From assembly GCA_024655945.1 (NCBI GenBank), contig JANLFK010000009.1:88353-152352 (forward strand): a stretch of 64,000 nucleotides of DNA, in the 5' to 3' direction. Position 1 is the stretch's first letter; every line of letters starts with the position of its first letter. Origin of the DNA: a candidate division KSB1 bacterium (GTDB taxonomy: Bacteria; Zhuqueibacterota; Zhuqueibacteria; JANLFK01; Oleimicrobiaceae). The position numbers were made by a program, and so were the translations under genes. Of the stretch, positions 24,679 through 33,237 are shown piece by piece. The notes below the pieces were generated by a model that searched no databases, had not been told where the DNA came from, and was given only the letters and a program-made list of their open reading frames with translations.

Positions 24679-26982
24679 ATGGCACGTATCCAGATTCTTC
24701 TCGCCGACAGGGATCAGTCCTATCTTGAGGATGCCCAGCGCGTTCTGCGGCTGTACGACGAGAACTATGTGCTGCAAGGCGTGACCTCTGCGGCGGAACT
24801 CATCGACAAGATCACTGCGGACGGCGTAGACCTGCTGCTGCTGGACTCCCATTTGGGGGATGGCGACTACCTTTCGGTGCTCGACCAGGTGGTGGGCGCC
24901 CGCCCTGACTTGCCCGTGGTGGTCCTTGTGGACGAGGGGCGCGATGACTTGGCTATAGCCGCTCTTCGGCGCGGTGCGTACGACTATGTGATGAAGACCA
25001 AGGGGTATCTGACCACCCTGCCTTTCACCGTGCGCAAGGCGGTGGGGCACAGAGCCTTGCGGAGGAAGGTGAAGCCAGTAGTGGAAAAGCCACCGGCAGC
25101 GCCCGAGCGTCCGGTGCACGCGCCCAAGGAGCCGCTCTTTGCGCCGCGCCGGCCGGCTCCGGAGCCTGCTGTGGCCAGTGCCACGGCTGCGGCAGGTACT
25201 CCGCTTCGTGAGGAGCCTCTGTTCGCAGGCGCGCCGGAGGAACCTCGGCCGCATACGCCACCCTGGGAGGCTCCGCGGTCACCGGCCTTCTCGTTTGCGG
25301 CGCCGGCAGAGGAGCTTTTCGCCAAGGAGCCAGAGCCGGCCGCGAAGGCAGAACCGCACAGGCCGACACCAGCACCCGAGCCGTCGCCGGCGGCTGCCCA
25401 GCCGGAGAGTCGGCCTGCCCACGAGGCAGGCGAACAGCCGACTGCTTCGTGCGTAGTCGATCAGAAATTGCGCATTCTTTCCGCCAACAAGACAATGGAA
25501 AGCCTGACCGACTACAGCGACGAAGAGCTCCTGGAACTCACGCTCGCCGACCTCTTCGCCGAGGGCGACCAAGACCACGTCTACCGTTGGTTTGAGGCTC
25601 TGGCCAGTGGCCAGCAAGCACCGCTCTCCTGCACCCTGATAGGCAAGAAAGGCAAGCGCGTCCAGGTGGAGCTTGCTGCCACGCCGTTCCGCGAGGGCGA
25701 CGGCGAGATTGCCGGGTACAGAGTGCGTATTCGCGAAGTGGTGCGCCCCGCACCCAAGGTAGAGGTGGCTCATGCAGTCGACCAGCTGAAGATGGTCGAC
25801 GAGCTGGCTGCGCTCATCTCTGCCTGCTACGGCCGACCCTTAGCAGTGCTCCTGGACCTCTTGGCCAAGGTGGTCTGCCAGGTGTTCCACTTCAAGCGGT
25901 GCACCGTGGCCTTGCTGGATCGGCGGCGCAAGGTGTTCGTCAAGCAGGCGATGGTTGGCTACCGCAGCACCGGCGACCAGCCGAGGACGCTGGAAGTGCC
26001 CGCCGAGGTCATAGACCGCGTCTTTGCCCGCAAGTACCGCGTGAAGGTGCTCTACTACAACCGGGAATTGCGCGATGCCCGCACCGCAGTGGGTGCTCTC
26101 ACCGGAGACCGCCGCACTCAAGACCGGCGGCCGGTGGGCGAGTGGCACCGCCGCGATCTGGTCCTCATCAACCTCTTGGACGCAGAGGGGCGTACCTTCG
26201 GCTACATCTCCTTGGACGACCCGTTGGAGGGATTTGTCCCCAACAGGGACACCTTCCACAACCTGGAAATCTTTGGCAGGTTAGCGGCCCTGATCATCGA
26301 GAACTACTGGCACTTCTCCACCCTGGAGCGGCGCACGCGACGCCTCAAGCAGATTCTGGCAACCAGCAACATCTTCAAGCTCTACCTCAGCCTCTCTGAG
26401 CTGCTCAAAGAGGTGGTCTGGTCCATCAAGTTCTCGCTGGACTTCAACCTGGTGGTGCTGGCGCTGGTCAGCAAGCGAACGCAGTTGCTGGAAGTCAAGG
26501 CCATCGCCTGCGAGGACAAGATCAAACAGCTGCAGATCGGGGAGCTGGCCTTCGAGCTGGAAGAGATTGCTGGGCTGCTGCAAGACCGCTATCGACGCAA
26601 TCGCTCCTACTTTGTGGACCGCGAAGAGCCGGCCCTGGCGCCCCTCAAGGCCATCTATCGGCCTGCGGTGAGCAATGGCGATGCAGGCATGTGGCCGACC
26701 TGGGGCCTGGTCTTAGTACCACTGGTGTCGCGCTCTGACAAGATTATCGGCTTCTTGGTGGTCGACGACCCGGTCGATGGGCGCGTGCCCAGCATGGAGA
26801 CCATTCGCACCTTAGAGATGCTCGCCAACCAGGTAGCCATCGCCATCGACAACCGAGTCATGTATGTCGAACTGAAGCGACAGCTCCTGGAAACCACCGG
26901 CGAGGTCAAAGAAGAAAGAGCTGCGGCAGCCGAAACAGAGGCGGGGGGATTGCGCAAGCTGATGGACCGTCTCTTTCACTGA
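24679..26982 (+). CDS. Response-regulator-like signalling protein: REC-PAS-GAF-GAF
   Basis: A 767-residue cytoplasmic protein. Residues 1-125 form a receiver domain: acidic pocket ADRD (Asp10, Asp12), predicted phosphoacceptor Asp56 in LLLLDSHLGDG, and a conserved Lys in VMKTKGY. A Pro/Ala/Glu-rich linker (about 135-250) follows. Then comes a PAS domain (about 255-360: RILSANKTMESLTDYSDEEL) and two GAF-like domains (about 370-550 and 560-745), the second ending NQVAIAIDNRVMYVELKRQL in a coiled tail. No kinase, phosphatase, DNA-binding or GGDEF output is present, so it probably acts through protein contacts. ATG 24679 has GAGGAG upstream. Its cognate kinase is not nearby. Confidence 0.8.
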   Translation: MARIQILLADRDQSYLEDAQRVLRLYDENYVLQGVTSAAELIDKITADGVDLLLLDSHLGDGDYLSVLDQVVGARPDLPVVVLVDEGRDDLAIAALRRGAYDYVMKTKGYLTTLPFTVRKAVGHRALRRKVKPVVEKPPAAPERPVHAPKEPLFAPRRPAPEPAVASATAAAGTPLREEPLFAGAPEEPRPHTPPWEAPRSPAFSFAAPAEELFAKEPEPAAKAEPHRPTPAPEPSPAAAQPESRPAHEAGEQPTASCVVDQKLRILSANKTMESLTDYSDEELLELTLADLFAEGDQDHVYRWFEALASGQQAPLSCTLIGKKGKRVQVELAATPFREGDGEIAGYRVRIREVVRPAPKVEVAHAVDQLKMVDELAALISACYGRPLAVLLDLLAKVVCQVFHFKRCTVALLDRRRKVFVKQAMVGYRSTGDQPRTLEVPAEVIDRVFARKYRVKVLYYNRELRDARTAVGALTGDRRTQDRRPVGEWHRRDLVLINLLDAEGRTFGYISLDDPLEGFVPNRDTFHNLEIFGRLAALIIENYWHFSTLERRTRRLKQILATSNIFKLYLSLSELLKEVVWSIKFSLDFNLVVLALVSKRTQLLEVKAIACEDKIKQLQIGELAFELEEIAGLLQDRYRRNRSYFVDREEPALAPLKAIYRPAVSNGDAGMWPTWGLVLVPLVSRSDKIIGFLVVDDPVDGRVPSMETIRTLEMLANQVAIAIDNRVMYVELKRQLLETTGEVKEERAAAAETEAGGLRKLMDRLFH

Positions 26983-27050
26983 CCGGCACCAGTAGCTACC
27001 TGGACATTGGAACCGTGGTTGGCGTCCGCCAGTAGAAGGGGTGCCGGTCA
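26980..27050 (+). terminator. Large inverted repeat after the REC-PAS-GAF gene, terminator-like
   Basis: TGACCGGCACC (26980-26990, including the stop codon) is perfectly complementary to GGTGCCGGTCA (27040-27050). A second nested pair, CTACcTGG with CCAGTAG, extends the stem, and CGGTTTT follows. The loop is long for a simple terminator, so it could instead be a structured 3' end or a processing signal. Confidence 0.45.
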
Positions 27051-27192
27051 CGGTTTTCTGTCCCTGGCCTGGAGCTGGCGACCGAGTCGGGTCGGAACGA
27101 CTCATGTCCCAGCACTGCCAGCGTGAGTCAAGAAGTCGATGCAACAGGCGGGGCAGTTGCGCAGCGCCAACTCCCCGCACGAGGTGGTCATG

Positions 27193-28314
27193 ATGAACCA
27201 AGCTATGAATCGGCGGTCGTTCTGCAAGCAGTGTGCTATGACGATGGCGGCGCCGTTTGTCGTACCCCTGCTTGGCAAAGCGGCCGACTATCGCTTGCCT
27301 GCCAGGAGCGTTGAGGCTCGCTACTACGAACGGCTTCCCAACAAGAAGGTGCGTTGCAACCTCTGCCCACGGCGATGCGTGGTGGAGCCTGCCAAGCGCG
27401 GTTTTTGCGAGGTGCGCGAAAACCGCGGAGGCACTTACTACACCCTGGTCCACTCGCGCCCCTGTACCGCAAACGTCGATCCCATAGAGAAGAAGCCTTT
27501 CTTCCACTTTCTGCCGGGAACGAGTGCCTTCTCCTTAGCGACAGTCGGCTGCAACGTGGATTGCATGTTCTGCCAGAACTGGCAGATCTCGCAGATCCGG
27601 CCGGAGGAGGCACCCAGCTACGACATGCCGCCCGAGGAGGTGGTGCGCCTGGCCCAGCGGTACGACTGTGCCAGTATCGCCTACACCTACACCGAGCCCA
27701 TTGTCTTCTCCGAGTATGTGTTCGACTGCGCTGCCATCGGCAGGGAGAAGGAGGTACGGAGCGTCATGGTGAGCAACGGCTTTATCAATCAGGAGCCGCT
27801 GCTGGACCTGTGCAAGGTGTTGGACGCGGTGAAGATCGACCTCAAGGCCTTTCGCCAGGAGTTCTATACCGAGATTGTGCAGGGACTGCTCCGACCGGTC
27901 ATGGACACGCTGCTCACCCTCAAGAAACAGGGAATGTGGACGGAGATTGTCTACCTGGTCATCCCCACCAAGAACGACGACGAAGGCGAGATCCGGGAGA
28001 TGTGCCAGTGGGTGGCAAGCGATTTGGGCAAAGATACGCCCGTGCACTTTACGCGCTTCCATCCTGAATACAGGTTGAGAAACCTGCCTCCGACGCCGGT
28101 GAGCACCCTGCGTAAGGCCAGGGAGATAGGCCTCAAGCAGGGGTTGCACTATGTCTACGTGGGCAACGTTCCTGGCGAGGAGGGCGAGAACACCTTCTGC
28201 CCGCATTGTGGCAAGGTGGTGATCCGACGAGTGGGCTACACCATTCGCGAAAACAATCTCAAAGGCGACCGGTGCGGTAGCTGCGGCGGCCAGATTGCCG
28301 GCGTGTGGAGGTGA
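27193..28314 (+). CDS. amrS: AmmeMemoRadiSam system radical SAM enzyme, Tat-exported
   Basis: A radical SAM protein of the AmrS group, found next to AMMECR1 and Memo homologues. The 373-residue protein begins with a twin-arginine signal, NRRSFCKQCAMTMAAPFVVP. A Cys cluster CNLCPRRCVVE...GFC precedes the radical SAM motif GCNVDCMFCQNW with Cys120, Cys124 and Cys127. SIAYTYTEPIVFSEY and AVKIDLKAF follow. At the C-terminus there are two CxxC zinc-finger-like pairs (FCPHCGK and CGSCGGQ). I chose ATG 27193 with GAGGTGG 5 bases upstream; ATG 27190 and 27205 are alternatives. The next gene, encoding Memo-AMMECR1, starts 5 bases after the stop. The reaction is unknown for the whole family. Confidence 0.88.
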   Translation: MNQAMNRRSFCKQCAMTMAAPFVVPLLGKAADYRLPARSVEARYYERLPNKKVRCNLCPRRCVVEPAKRGFCEVRENRGGTYYTLVHSRPCTANVDPIEKKPFFHFLPGTSAFSLATVGCNVDCMFCQNWQISQIRPEEAPSYDMPPEEVVRLAQRYDCASIAYTYTEPIVFSEYVFDCAAIGREKEVRSVMVSNGFINQEPLLDLCKVLDAVKIDLKAFRQEFYTEIVQGLLRPVMDTLLTLKKQGMWTEIVYLVIPTKNDDEGEIREMCQWVASDLGKDTPVHFTRFHPEYRLRNLPPTPVSTLRKAREIGLKQGLHYVYVGNVPGEEGENTFCPHCGKVVIRRVGYTIRENNLKGDRCGSCGGQIAGVWR

Positions 28315-28319
28315 GCACG

Positions 28320-29888
28320 ATGTCAGAGCGAGGGAAAGTCAGGAAAATGCGGATGAAGAAGGGCTCCCCTAGGCTGAGCAGGCAGACGTGGCGGGCTCTT
28401 TGTGTCTTCATCGTTGTCGGCGTGTGGGCGCTCTTGCTTCAGAGTGACGTCGCCGCCCAAGTGCGGCCGCCGGCAGTGGCAGGCGCGTGGTACTCGGATG
28501 ACCCGACCACCCTGCGCGCGACCATCCAGAAATGGCTCGACCAGGCGCAGGACGCCGGCGTGGAAGGAGAAATCTACGGCCTGCTGGCGCCGCACGCCGG
28601 CTACGAGTACTCCGGCGCCACTGCCGCCGTCTCCTACCGCCAGGTGCGCGGCCGCCAGTACGATGCGGTGGTCATCATCGGCCCCAGCCATCGCGAGTAC
28701 TTTGCCGGGGTGTCTGTCTTCAACGGGGAGGGCTACCGCACCCCGCTTGGCGTGGCTGCCGTCGACAAGGAACTGGCCGCAGCCATTGCCGAGGCGGACC
28801 CCCTGATTTCGCTCGGCGAGGCAGGGCACCGTGGGGCTGAACACTCCATCGAGGCGCAGGTGCCCTTCCTGCAGGTGGCCTTGCCCGGTACCAAGATCGT
28901 GCCGATCGCCATGCTCGACGATTCGTGGGACACCTGCCGACGCGTAGGTGCCGCCATCGCCGGGGCAGCTGCCGGTCGCAAGGTGCTCATCGTTGCCAGC
29001 TCGGACCTCTACCACGGCGAGTCGTACGCAGCCTGCAACGCCAGCGATGCGCAGACCTTGGCACAGGTGGAAGGCATAGATCCCCAGGCCTTCTGCAAAG
29101 GGGCGCGCGCCGGGAAATATGCGGCCTGTGGCGCCGGCCCCATTGCGGCCATGCAATGCGCCGCCCAGCTTCTTGGAGCCACGCAGGCCAAAGTCCTGGC
29201 GCACACCACTAGCGGCGACGTCACGGGACAAAAGACCGGCTACGTGGTGGGCTATGGGGCCGCAGTGGTTTTCGGACCGCCAAGGCAGCAGAAAAAGGCT
29301 GAAGCTAAGGCGACAATGCCAGGTCGAGTGGAGTTCTCCCCGCTGAGCGCGGAGGTGCAACAGGAACTGCTGCGCATGGCCCGCCAGAGTATCGCCCACT
29401 ACTTGGAACATGGCACGATTCCGGAATTCACGCCTCCCCACGAGGTGATGAAGGAGCGGCGGGGCGTGTTCGTGACCATCACCAAGAGAGGCGAACTGCG
29501 CGGATGCATCGGCCACCACGAGAGCGACGTGCCGCTGTACAAGCTCGTGCCGCAGATGGCCGTTGCCTCGGCGTTCCAGGACCCGCGCTTTCCCCCGCTG
29601 CGCAAGGACGAGCTGGGCGTGATCAGAATCAAAGTGTCCGTCTACTTGACGAACGTCTATCGGATCGACAATCTCGACCAGTTTGTGATGGGCAAGCACG
29701 GCATCATCATGTACAAGGACGGTCGCGGCGCCACATTCCTGCCAGAGGTTCCACTCGAGGCTGGGTGGAAGACTAAGGAAGAGGAACTGCGAAGTCTTTG
29801 CCAAAAAGCCGGATTGCCGCCTGATGCCTGGAAGCAAGGAGCCGTCTTCTATCTCTATGAGACCCAGGTCTTCGAGGAGGGCAAATGA
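28320..29888 (+). CDS. AmmeMemoRadiSam proteins B and A fused: Memo domain plus AMMECR1 domain
   Basis: A 522-residue protein joining two partners of the AmmeMemoRadiSam set. A basic N-terminus and hydrophobic segment (LCVFIVVGVWALLLQ) ending AAQ look like a signal peptide or anchor. Residues about 47-310 are the Memo-like dioxygenase-fold domain (RPPAVAGAWY, LLAPHAGYEYSGA, IIGPSHREYF, EHSIEAQVPFLQ, ASSDLYHGE) with its His residues. Residues about 330-520 are AMMECR1 (GVFVTITKRGELRGCIGHHE, FQDPRFPPL, TFLPEVPLEAGW). ATG 28320 has GGAGGTGA just upstream. The stop overlaps the following separate AMMECR1 gene by ATGA. The shared function of these families is still unknown; RNA or protein modification has been proposed. 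Confidence 0.88.
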   Translation: MSERGKVRKMRMKKGSPRLSRQTWRALCVFIVVGVWALLLQSDVAAQVRPPAVAGAWYSDDPTTLRATIQKWLDQAQDAGVEGEIYGLLAPHAGYEYSGATAAVSYRQVRGRQYDAVVIIGPSHREYFAGVSVFNGEGYRTPLGVAAVDKELAAAIAEADPLISLGEAGHRGAEHSIEAQVPFLQVALPGTKIVPIAMLDDSWDTCRRVGAAIAGAAAGRKVLIVASSDLYHGESYAACNASDAQTLAQVEGIDPQAFCKGARAGKYAACGAGPIAAMQCAAQLLGATQAKVLAHTTSGDVTGQKTGYVVGYGAAVVFGPPRQQKKAEAKATMPGRVEFSPLSAEVQQELLRMARQSIAHYLEHGTIPEFTPPHEVMKERRGVFVTITKRGELRGCIGHHESDVPLYKLVPQMAVASAFQDPRFPPLRKDELGVIRIKVSVYLTNVYRIDNLDQFVMGKHGIIMYKDGRGATFLPEVPLEAGWKTKEEELRSLCQKAGLPPDAWKQGAVFYLYETQVFEEGK

Positions 29889-30469
29889 GTCGCGGCAAAG
29901 AAGACCGGCCTGGGGAGCTCACCGAGCAGGAGAAGCAACAGCTCCTGCATATCGCCCGCGCTGCCATTGCCAGCCGGCTCAAGGGTGAGCCGCTCCCAGA
30001 CTTTGCCCCAGTCTCTGAACGATTGCGGCAGAAGCAAGGAGCCTTCGTGACCCTGCACAAGCGCAGGGCCTTGCGGGGGTGCATTGGCTACATCGAGCCG
30101 GTGAGCCCGCTCTACCTTGCGGTGGCGGAGATGGCCCAGGCAGCAGCCTTTGAAGACCCGCGCTTTGCCCCGCTCAGCGAGGAGGAGCTCTCAGAGGTGG
30201 ATATTGAGATTTCTGTGCTTTCGCCCACGCGCGAGATTAGCGACCTGGAGGAGATCAAGGTGGGGGAGCACGGCCTGATCGTCCAACAGGGAATTCGCAA
30301 GGGTCTGCTGCTCCCTCAAGTGGCTACCGAATGTAACTGGGACCGGACGACGTTCTTGCGTCACACCTGCTTGAAGGCCGGCCTGCCCGCCGATGCCTAC
30401 AAGCAGAAGGGCACGTCCATCAAAGTGTTCTCAGCACAGGTATTTGGGGAAAAGGAGAGGGAGGACTAA
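29885..30469 (+). CDS. amrA: AmmeMemoRadiSam system protein A (AMMECR1 domain), second copy
   Basis: A 194-residue stand-alone AMMECR1 protein: GAFVTLHKRRALRGCIGYIE, FEDPRFAPLSEEEL, SVLSPTREI, EHGLIVQQGIRKGLLLPQVA. It has no signal peptide, unlike the AMMECR1 domain of the preceding fusion gene, so one copy would be cytoplasmic and one exported. It overlaps the fusion gene by 4 bases (ATGA). Its stop codon overlaps the stop of the convergent spermidine-synthase-like gene by 3 bases, leaving no room for an intergenic terminator. Confidence 0.88.
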   Translation: MSRGKEDRPGELTEQEKQQLLHIARAAIASRLKGEPLPDFAPVSERLRQKQGAFVTLHKRRALRGCIGYIEPVSPLYLAVAEMAQAAAFEDPRFAPLSEEELSEVDIEISVLSPTREISDLEEIKVGEHGLIVQQGIRKGLLLPQVATECNWDRTTFLRHTCLKAGLPADAYKQKGTSIKVFSAQVFGEKERED

Positions 30470-32733
30470 CGCCGATTCAAGCACAGGGCGGCGGCGACGA
30501 GCGCACTAAGGTTGAGGAAAGCTAAGCCGACCGTGGTGAGTGGCAGGCCGAGCACCGGAATGGCGATCGCCGCCGCCAGTAGGGCGCCCACACTTGCACC
30601 CAGCAGGTCGAGGGCGTAGATGGTGCCCGCGGTGTGCTCCACGCGCGTTCCGGCTTTGGCAAAAAGGTCATTGGCCAGAGGGAACTGGTAGCCGTCCAAT
30701 GCCCCTGTTGCGAGGAGCAGCAGTGGAAGCACGAACTGCGTCAAAGATCCGTGCGTAGTAGAAGCCTTCGGCAGGCCATACATCACCCCGAGAGTCGCTA
30801 AGGGAAGCAACACCAAGGTCGCTACGACTGCCTTGAACCTGGCTGCGACGCCCGAGCCGCGTTGCACCGCGCGGGTGCCCAACATCCCACCAATGGCCAA
30901 GCCCGCCATAAACGCCGTCACCAAGAGCGACACTCGGTAGTAGACGTAGCCGTAGATTGCCTGAAACGCCACCATACAAGCTACTTCCAACGCAATCCCC
31001 GAGAAGCCGGCGCAGAGCACTGCCCACCCCACAGCCCAGCGCTGCACTCTTGCCAGCGACCAACGCATGCGTGCTGCCACGGCGAAGAAGAGGGCCACAA
31101 TGGCCGCCGGCAGCCATATCGCCCAGGAGCCTGCGTGGGCGATGGCATCGAACAGACGCGCCGTCACCGGGCTGACCTGCCTGCTCCACAGAATCAGGTC
31201 GAAATAATAGGCGACCGGGGCAAAGTCGGTGTTGAGGCGCTCATTTCTGTGTCCCTCCAACACCTGGTTGAGATAGCTCACGCGCGCTGTGGCTAACCGG
31301 AAGGGCAAATAGTACTCGCGGACGAATTGCGTCGCTATGCCCCGCTCGCGCAGGCGCTGGAGGAGAAGTGTGGCGTCGGTGGTCAGTTTGGTAGGCGGGG
31401 TGCTGGCAAAGAAGTGCGCCGTCGCGCCAGGAAAGAGCACCACCTCTGGGAACACAGAAGCGAGGGTGTTGCGCAGACAGGAGAGAAAGCGTGCCAACTC
31501 CTCGCCGATGACGTTTTCGGAGGAGCTGACGGCAAAGGAGAGCACGCCGCCTGGATTGAGAACGTCCCGCACGCGCATGAAAAACTCACGGGTGAAGAAG
31601 CGGTTCACCATGGTGGTGCGCGGTTCGGGCAAGCCGATGATGACCACGTCGTAGCGACTAGTGGCCTTCTGCACGTAGAGCCTGCCGTCGACGTGGTGCA
31701 CGCCGACGCGGAGGTCGTCCAGCACCCCGACTGCCTCGGCTGGGAGGTACTCTCGCGCCAAAGTGATGAGGCGCGGGTCAAGCTCCACATAGTCGATGTG
31801 GCTCACCGAAGGTGTCTTGAGCACCTCCTGCAGGCCACCTCCGAGACCGCCGCCCAGCAGGAGGACCCTTTCTGGCCGTGGGTGCTGCAGAAGCGCAAGC
31901 TGCACCAGATTCTCGGCCGCTTCGGGGTCCGGGTAGGTGAAAGAGATGAGCCCATTTTCAAAGAAGCTCACGCTCTCGTCGGCCGTGACGACAGCGACAT
32001 TGGCGTAGGGCGTGTTCTCGCTGTGCAGCAAGCGGTAGTCGTGCCAAAAAAGGGAATTGCCCAAGCGGTGGAGCGGCGTGGCGGTGGCGGCCAAGGCGAC
32101 AATTCCGCCAACAACGACGATACCCACGGGCAGGCGCACCTTCCTTTTCGGCCAAAAGCAAAGGAGCCACGCACTGACCAGATTAAGGCTCCCCAACAAT
32201 GCAGCTATCTCCAGGGCGTGCAAGTACCGAATGAGGAGAAAGCTGGCCGCTATGCCCCCGACAGTGGCGCCAATCGACTCGAGCACGTACACACGACCTA
32301 TGGCGACGGAATCGCCGAGGCCATGCGCAGCGAATGCCTTGCAGCCCAAGGTGTACAAGAAACCGAGGACGAAACATACCGGGCCGATGACCGCAGGAGG
32401 GGTCAACAGCATCGGCAGCAAGCCCACCACCTGGCCCTGGCTCTTTCCCCAGGCCATCATGCTCGCCCGCGCGCCAAGGATGGTGGCGGGCAGCACAAGG
32501 GCTGCAATCGTCTGCAATAGGGCAAAGGCGGAACTTGCCCTGGTCAAACGGCGCCCTACCCGTCCTGCTAAGGCGCTGCCTGCTGCAGTGCACAGCAGCC
32601 AACTGGTCAGGAGCAGACCAAGCAGCAATTCGTTGCCGTAGAACACCACTACCAGCTCGCGCATGGCCACCACCTGCGCGACGGTAGCCGTGGCCCCCAT
32701 GACCAACACCGCAAAGCCAAGCCGAAATCTCAT
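30466..32733 (-). CDS. Membrane-embedded spermidine-synthase-like protein
   Basis: A 755-residue protein with an N-terminal set of membrane helices (about 1-240), a soluble spermidine/spermine-synthase-like Rossmann domain (about 245-470) and a C-terminal set of helices (about 530-755). The central domain has the SAM-site motif VLLLGGGLGGGLQEVL, YVELDPRLITLAREYL and DVVIIGLPEP. These fused 'fused MFS/spermidine synthase' proteins are common in sediment bacteria, but their substrate is unknown and polyamine synthesis is not shown. It starts at ATG 32733 and ends convergently with the AMMECR1 gene. Confidence 0.75.
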   Translation of the reverse strand: MRFRLGFAVLVMGATATVAQVVAMRELVVVFYGNELLLGLLLTSWLLCTAAGSALAGRVGRRLTRASSAFALLQTIAALVLPATILGARASMMAWGKSQGQVVGLLPMLLTPPAVIGPVCFVLGFLYTLGCKAFAAHGLGDSVAIGRVYVLESIGATVGGIAASFLLIRYLHALEIAALLGSLNLVSAWLLCFWPKRKVRLPVGIVVVGGIVALAATATPLHRLGNSLFWHDYRLLHSENTPYANVAVVTADESVSFFENGLISFTYPDPEAAENLVQLALLQHPRPERVLLLGGGLGGGLQEVLKTPSVSHIDYVELDPRLITLAREYLPAEAVGVLDDLRVGVHHVDGRLYVQKATSRYDVVIIGLPEPRTTMVNRFFTREFFMRVRDVLNPGGVLSFAVSSSENVIGEELARFLSCLRNTLASVFPEVVLFPGATAHFFASTPPTKLTTDATLLLQRLRERGIATQFVREYYLPFRLATARVSYLNQVLEGHRNERLNTDFAPVAYYFDLILWSRQVSPVTARLFDAIAHAGSWAIWLPAAIVALFFAVAARMRWSLARVQRWAVGWAVLCAGFSGIALEVACMVAFQAIYGYVYYRVSLLVTAFMAGLAIGGMLGTRAVQRGSGVAARFKAVVATLVLLPLATLGVMYGLPKASTTHGSLTQFVLPLLLLATGALDGYQFPLANDLFAKAGTRVEHTAGTIYALDLLGASVGALLAAAIAIPVLGLPLTTVGLAFLNLSALVAAALCLNRR

Positions 32734-32769
32734 CGCCGATCTCTCGAGTCAATTCTTTTGGCTCGCGTA

Positions 32770-32798
32770 AAAATAGGCAATAGTGGAGCCAATTGCAA
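32770..32798 (-). promoter_or_regulatory. Possible promoter for the spermidine-synthase-like gene
   Basis: Read on the minus strand: TTGCAA (32798-32793), a 17-base spacer and TATTTT (32775-32770), about 37 bases before ATG 32733. Four of six -10 bases match the general consensus. The spacing differs by one from the other promoters proposed in this window. Confidence 0.35.
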
Positions 32799-32887
32799 GG
32801 GGAAAACCGTCGTGAGCTCGCAATGCCAAGCACGGGTGGTTCTCGCTTCCGCTGGTGGCTACAAGCCGAGCGTGGGACATGCGCCTT

Positions 32888-32965
32888 CAAGCCCAGTACC
32901 TCCGCGTCGGAGGTTGTGTGCGTTGCCTGCCACTGCACACGTCCTCTGCGGTGGTACTGGTTTTG
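32888..32965. repeat. Long imperfect hairpin in the gap before tRNA-Met
   Basis: Within the 342-base gap between the spermidine-synthase-like gene and the tRNA, CCAGTACCtCCGC (32893-32905) pairs with GCGGtGGTACTGG (32948-32960), with one T-T mismatch. GAGG (32910-32913) pairs with CCTC (32943-32946), and GTGTGC (32916-32921) with GCACAC (32935-32940), leaving a 13-base loop. CAAG outside may pair with TTTTG. The plus strand ends in TTTT. It could be a terminator, a small RNA or a relic of a miniature repeat. The rest of the gap shows no gene I can support. Confidence 0.5.
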
Positions 32966-33035
32966 AGGCCGCAATGGGTGCCAACCGAACGGACCCGTCA
33001 GGGCGCCAAGAGCGTGTTTTCGCCGCAAAAACGAC

Positions 33036-33063
33036 TTGATTTTCGGGCAAAATGTTGTAAATT
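33036..33063 (+). promoter_or_regulatory. Predicted promoter for tRNA-Met
   Basis: TTGATT (33036-33041), a 16-base spacer and TAAATT (33058-33063). The tRNA 5' end is at 33076, which leaves a leader of only about six bases. The -10 is identical to that proposed at 47240-47245. Confidence 0.6.
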
Positions 33064-33075
33064 TACTGATGCGTT

Positions 33076-33149
33076 GGCGGTGTAGCTCAGCTGGCTAGAG
33101 CAGCGGAATCATAATCCGCGGGTCCGGGGTTCGAATCCCTGCACCGCTA
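33076..33149 (+). tRNA. tRNA-Met (anticodon CAU)
   Basis: A complete cloverleaf can be drawn. The acceptor GGCGGTG pairs with CACCGCT, with a first G-U pair. The D stem is GCTC/GAGC. The anticodon stem GCGGA/TCCGC encloses the loop ATCATAA with anticodon CAT at 33110-33112. The variable loop has five bases, the T stem is CGGGG/CCCTG with loop TTCGAAT, and the discriminator is A149 of 33149. No CCA is encoded. The lack of a C1-A72 mismatch and of three G-C pairs in the anticodon stem rules against an initiator. A lysidine-type isoleucine tRNA cannot be fully excluded, which is relevant as tilS follows. Confidence 0.93.
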
Positions 33150-33196
33150 CTGATGGGAACGAGACCCGAAAAAGACAAACGGTTTTCTAGGCTCCC

Positions 33197-33223
33197 GACC
33201 TTTCCTTCGCGAAAGGTCTTTTT
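33197..33223 (+). terminator. Rho-independent terminator after tRNA-Met
   Basis: GACCTTTC (33197-33204), six-base loop, GAAAGGTC (33211-33218) and then TTTTT: a perfect 8-bp stem with a U tract. It lies only 15 bases before the tilS start codon, so tilS has no room for its own downstream promoter and may depend on read-through. Confidence 0.85.
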
Positions 33224-33237
33224 GTTTGCACAAGACC

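Noticed and set aside
32758..33039. Small ORF in the gap before tRNA-Met
   Set aside because: No ribosome site, and most of it overlaps the hairpin element; translation lacks coding character.
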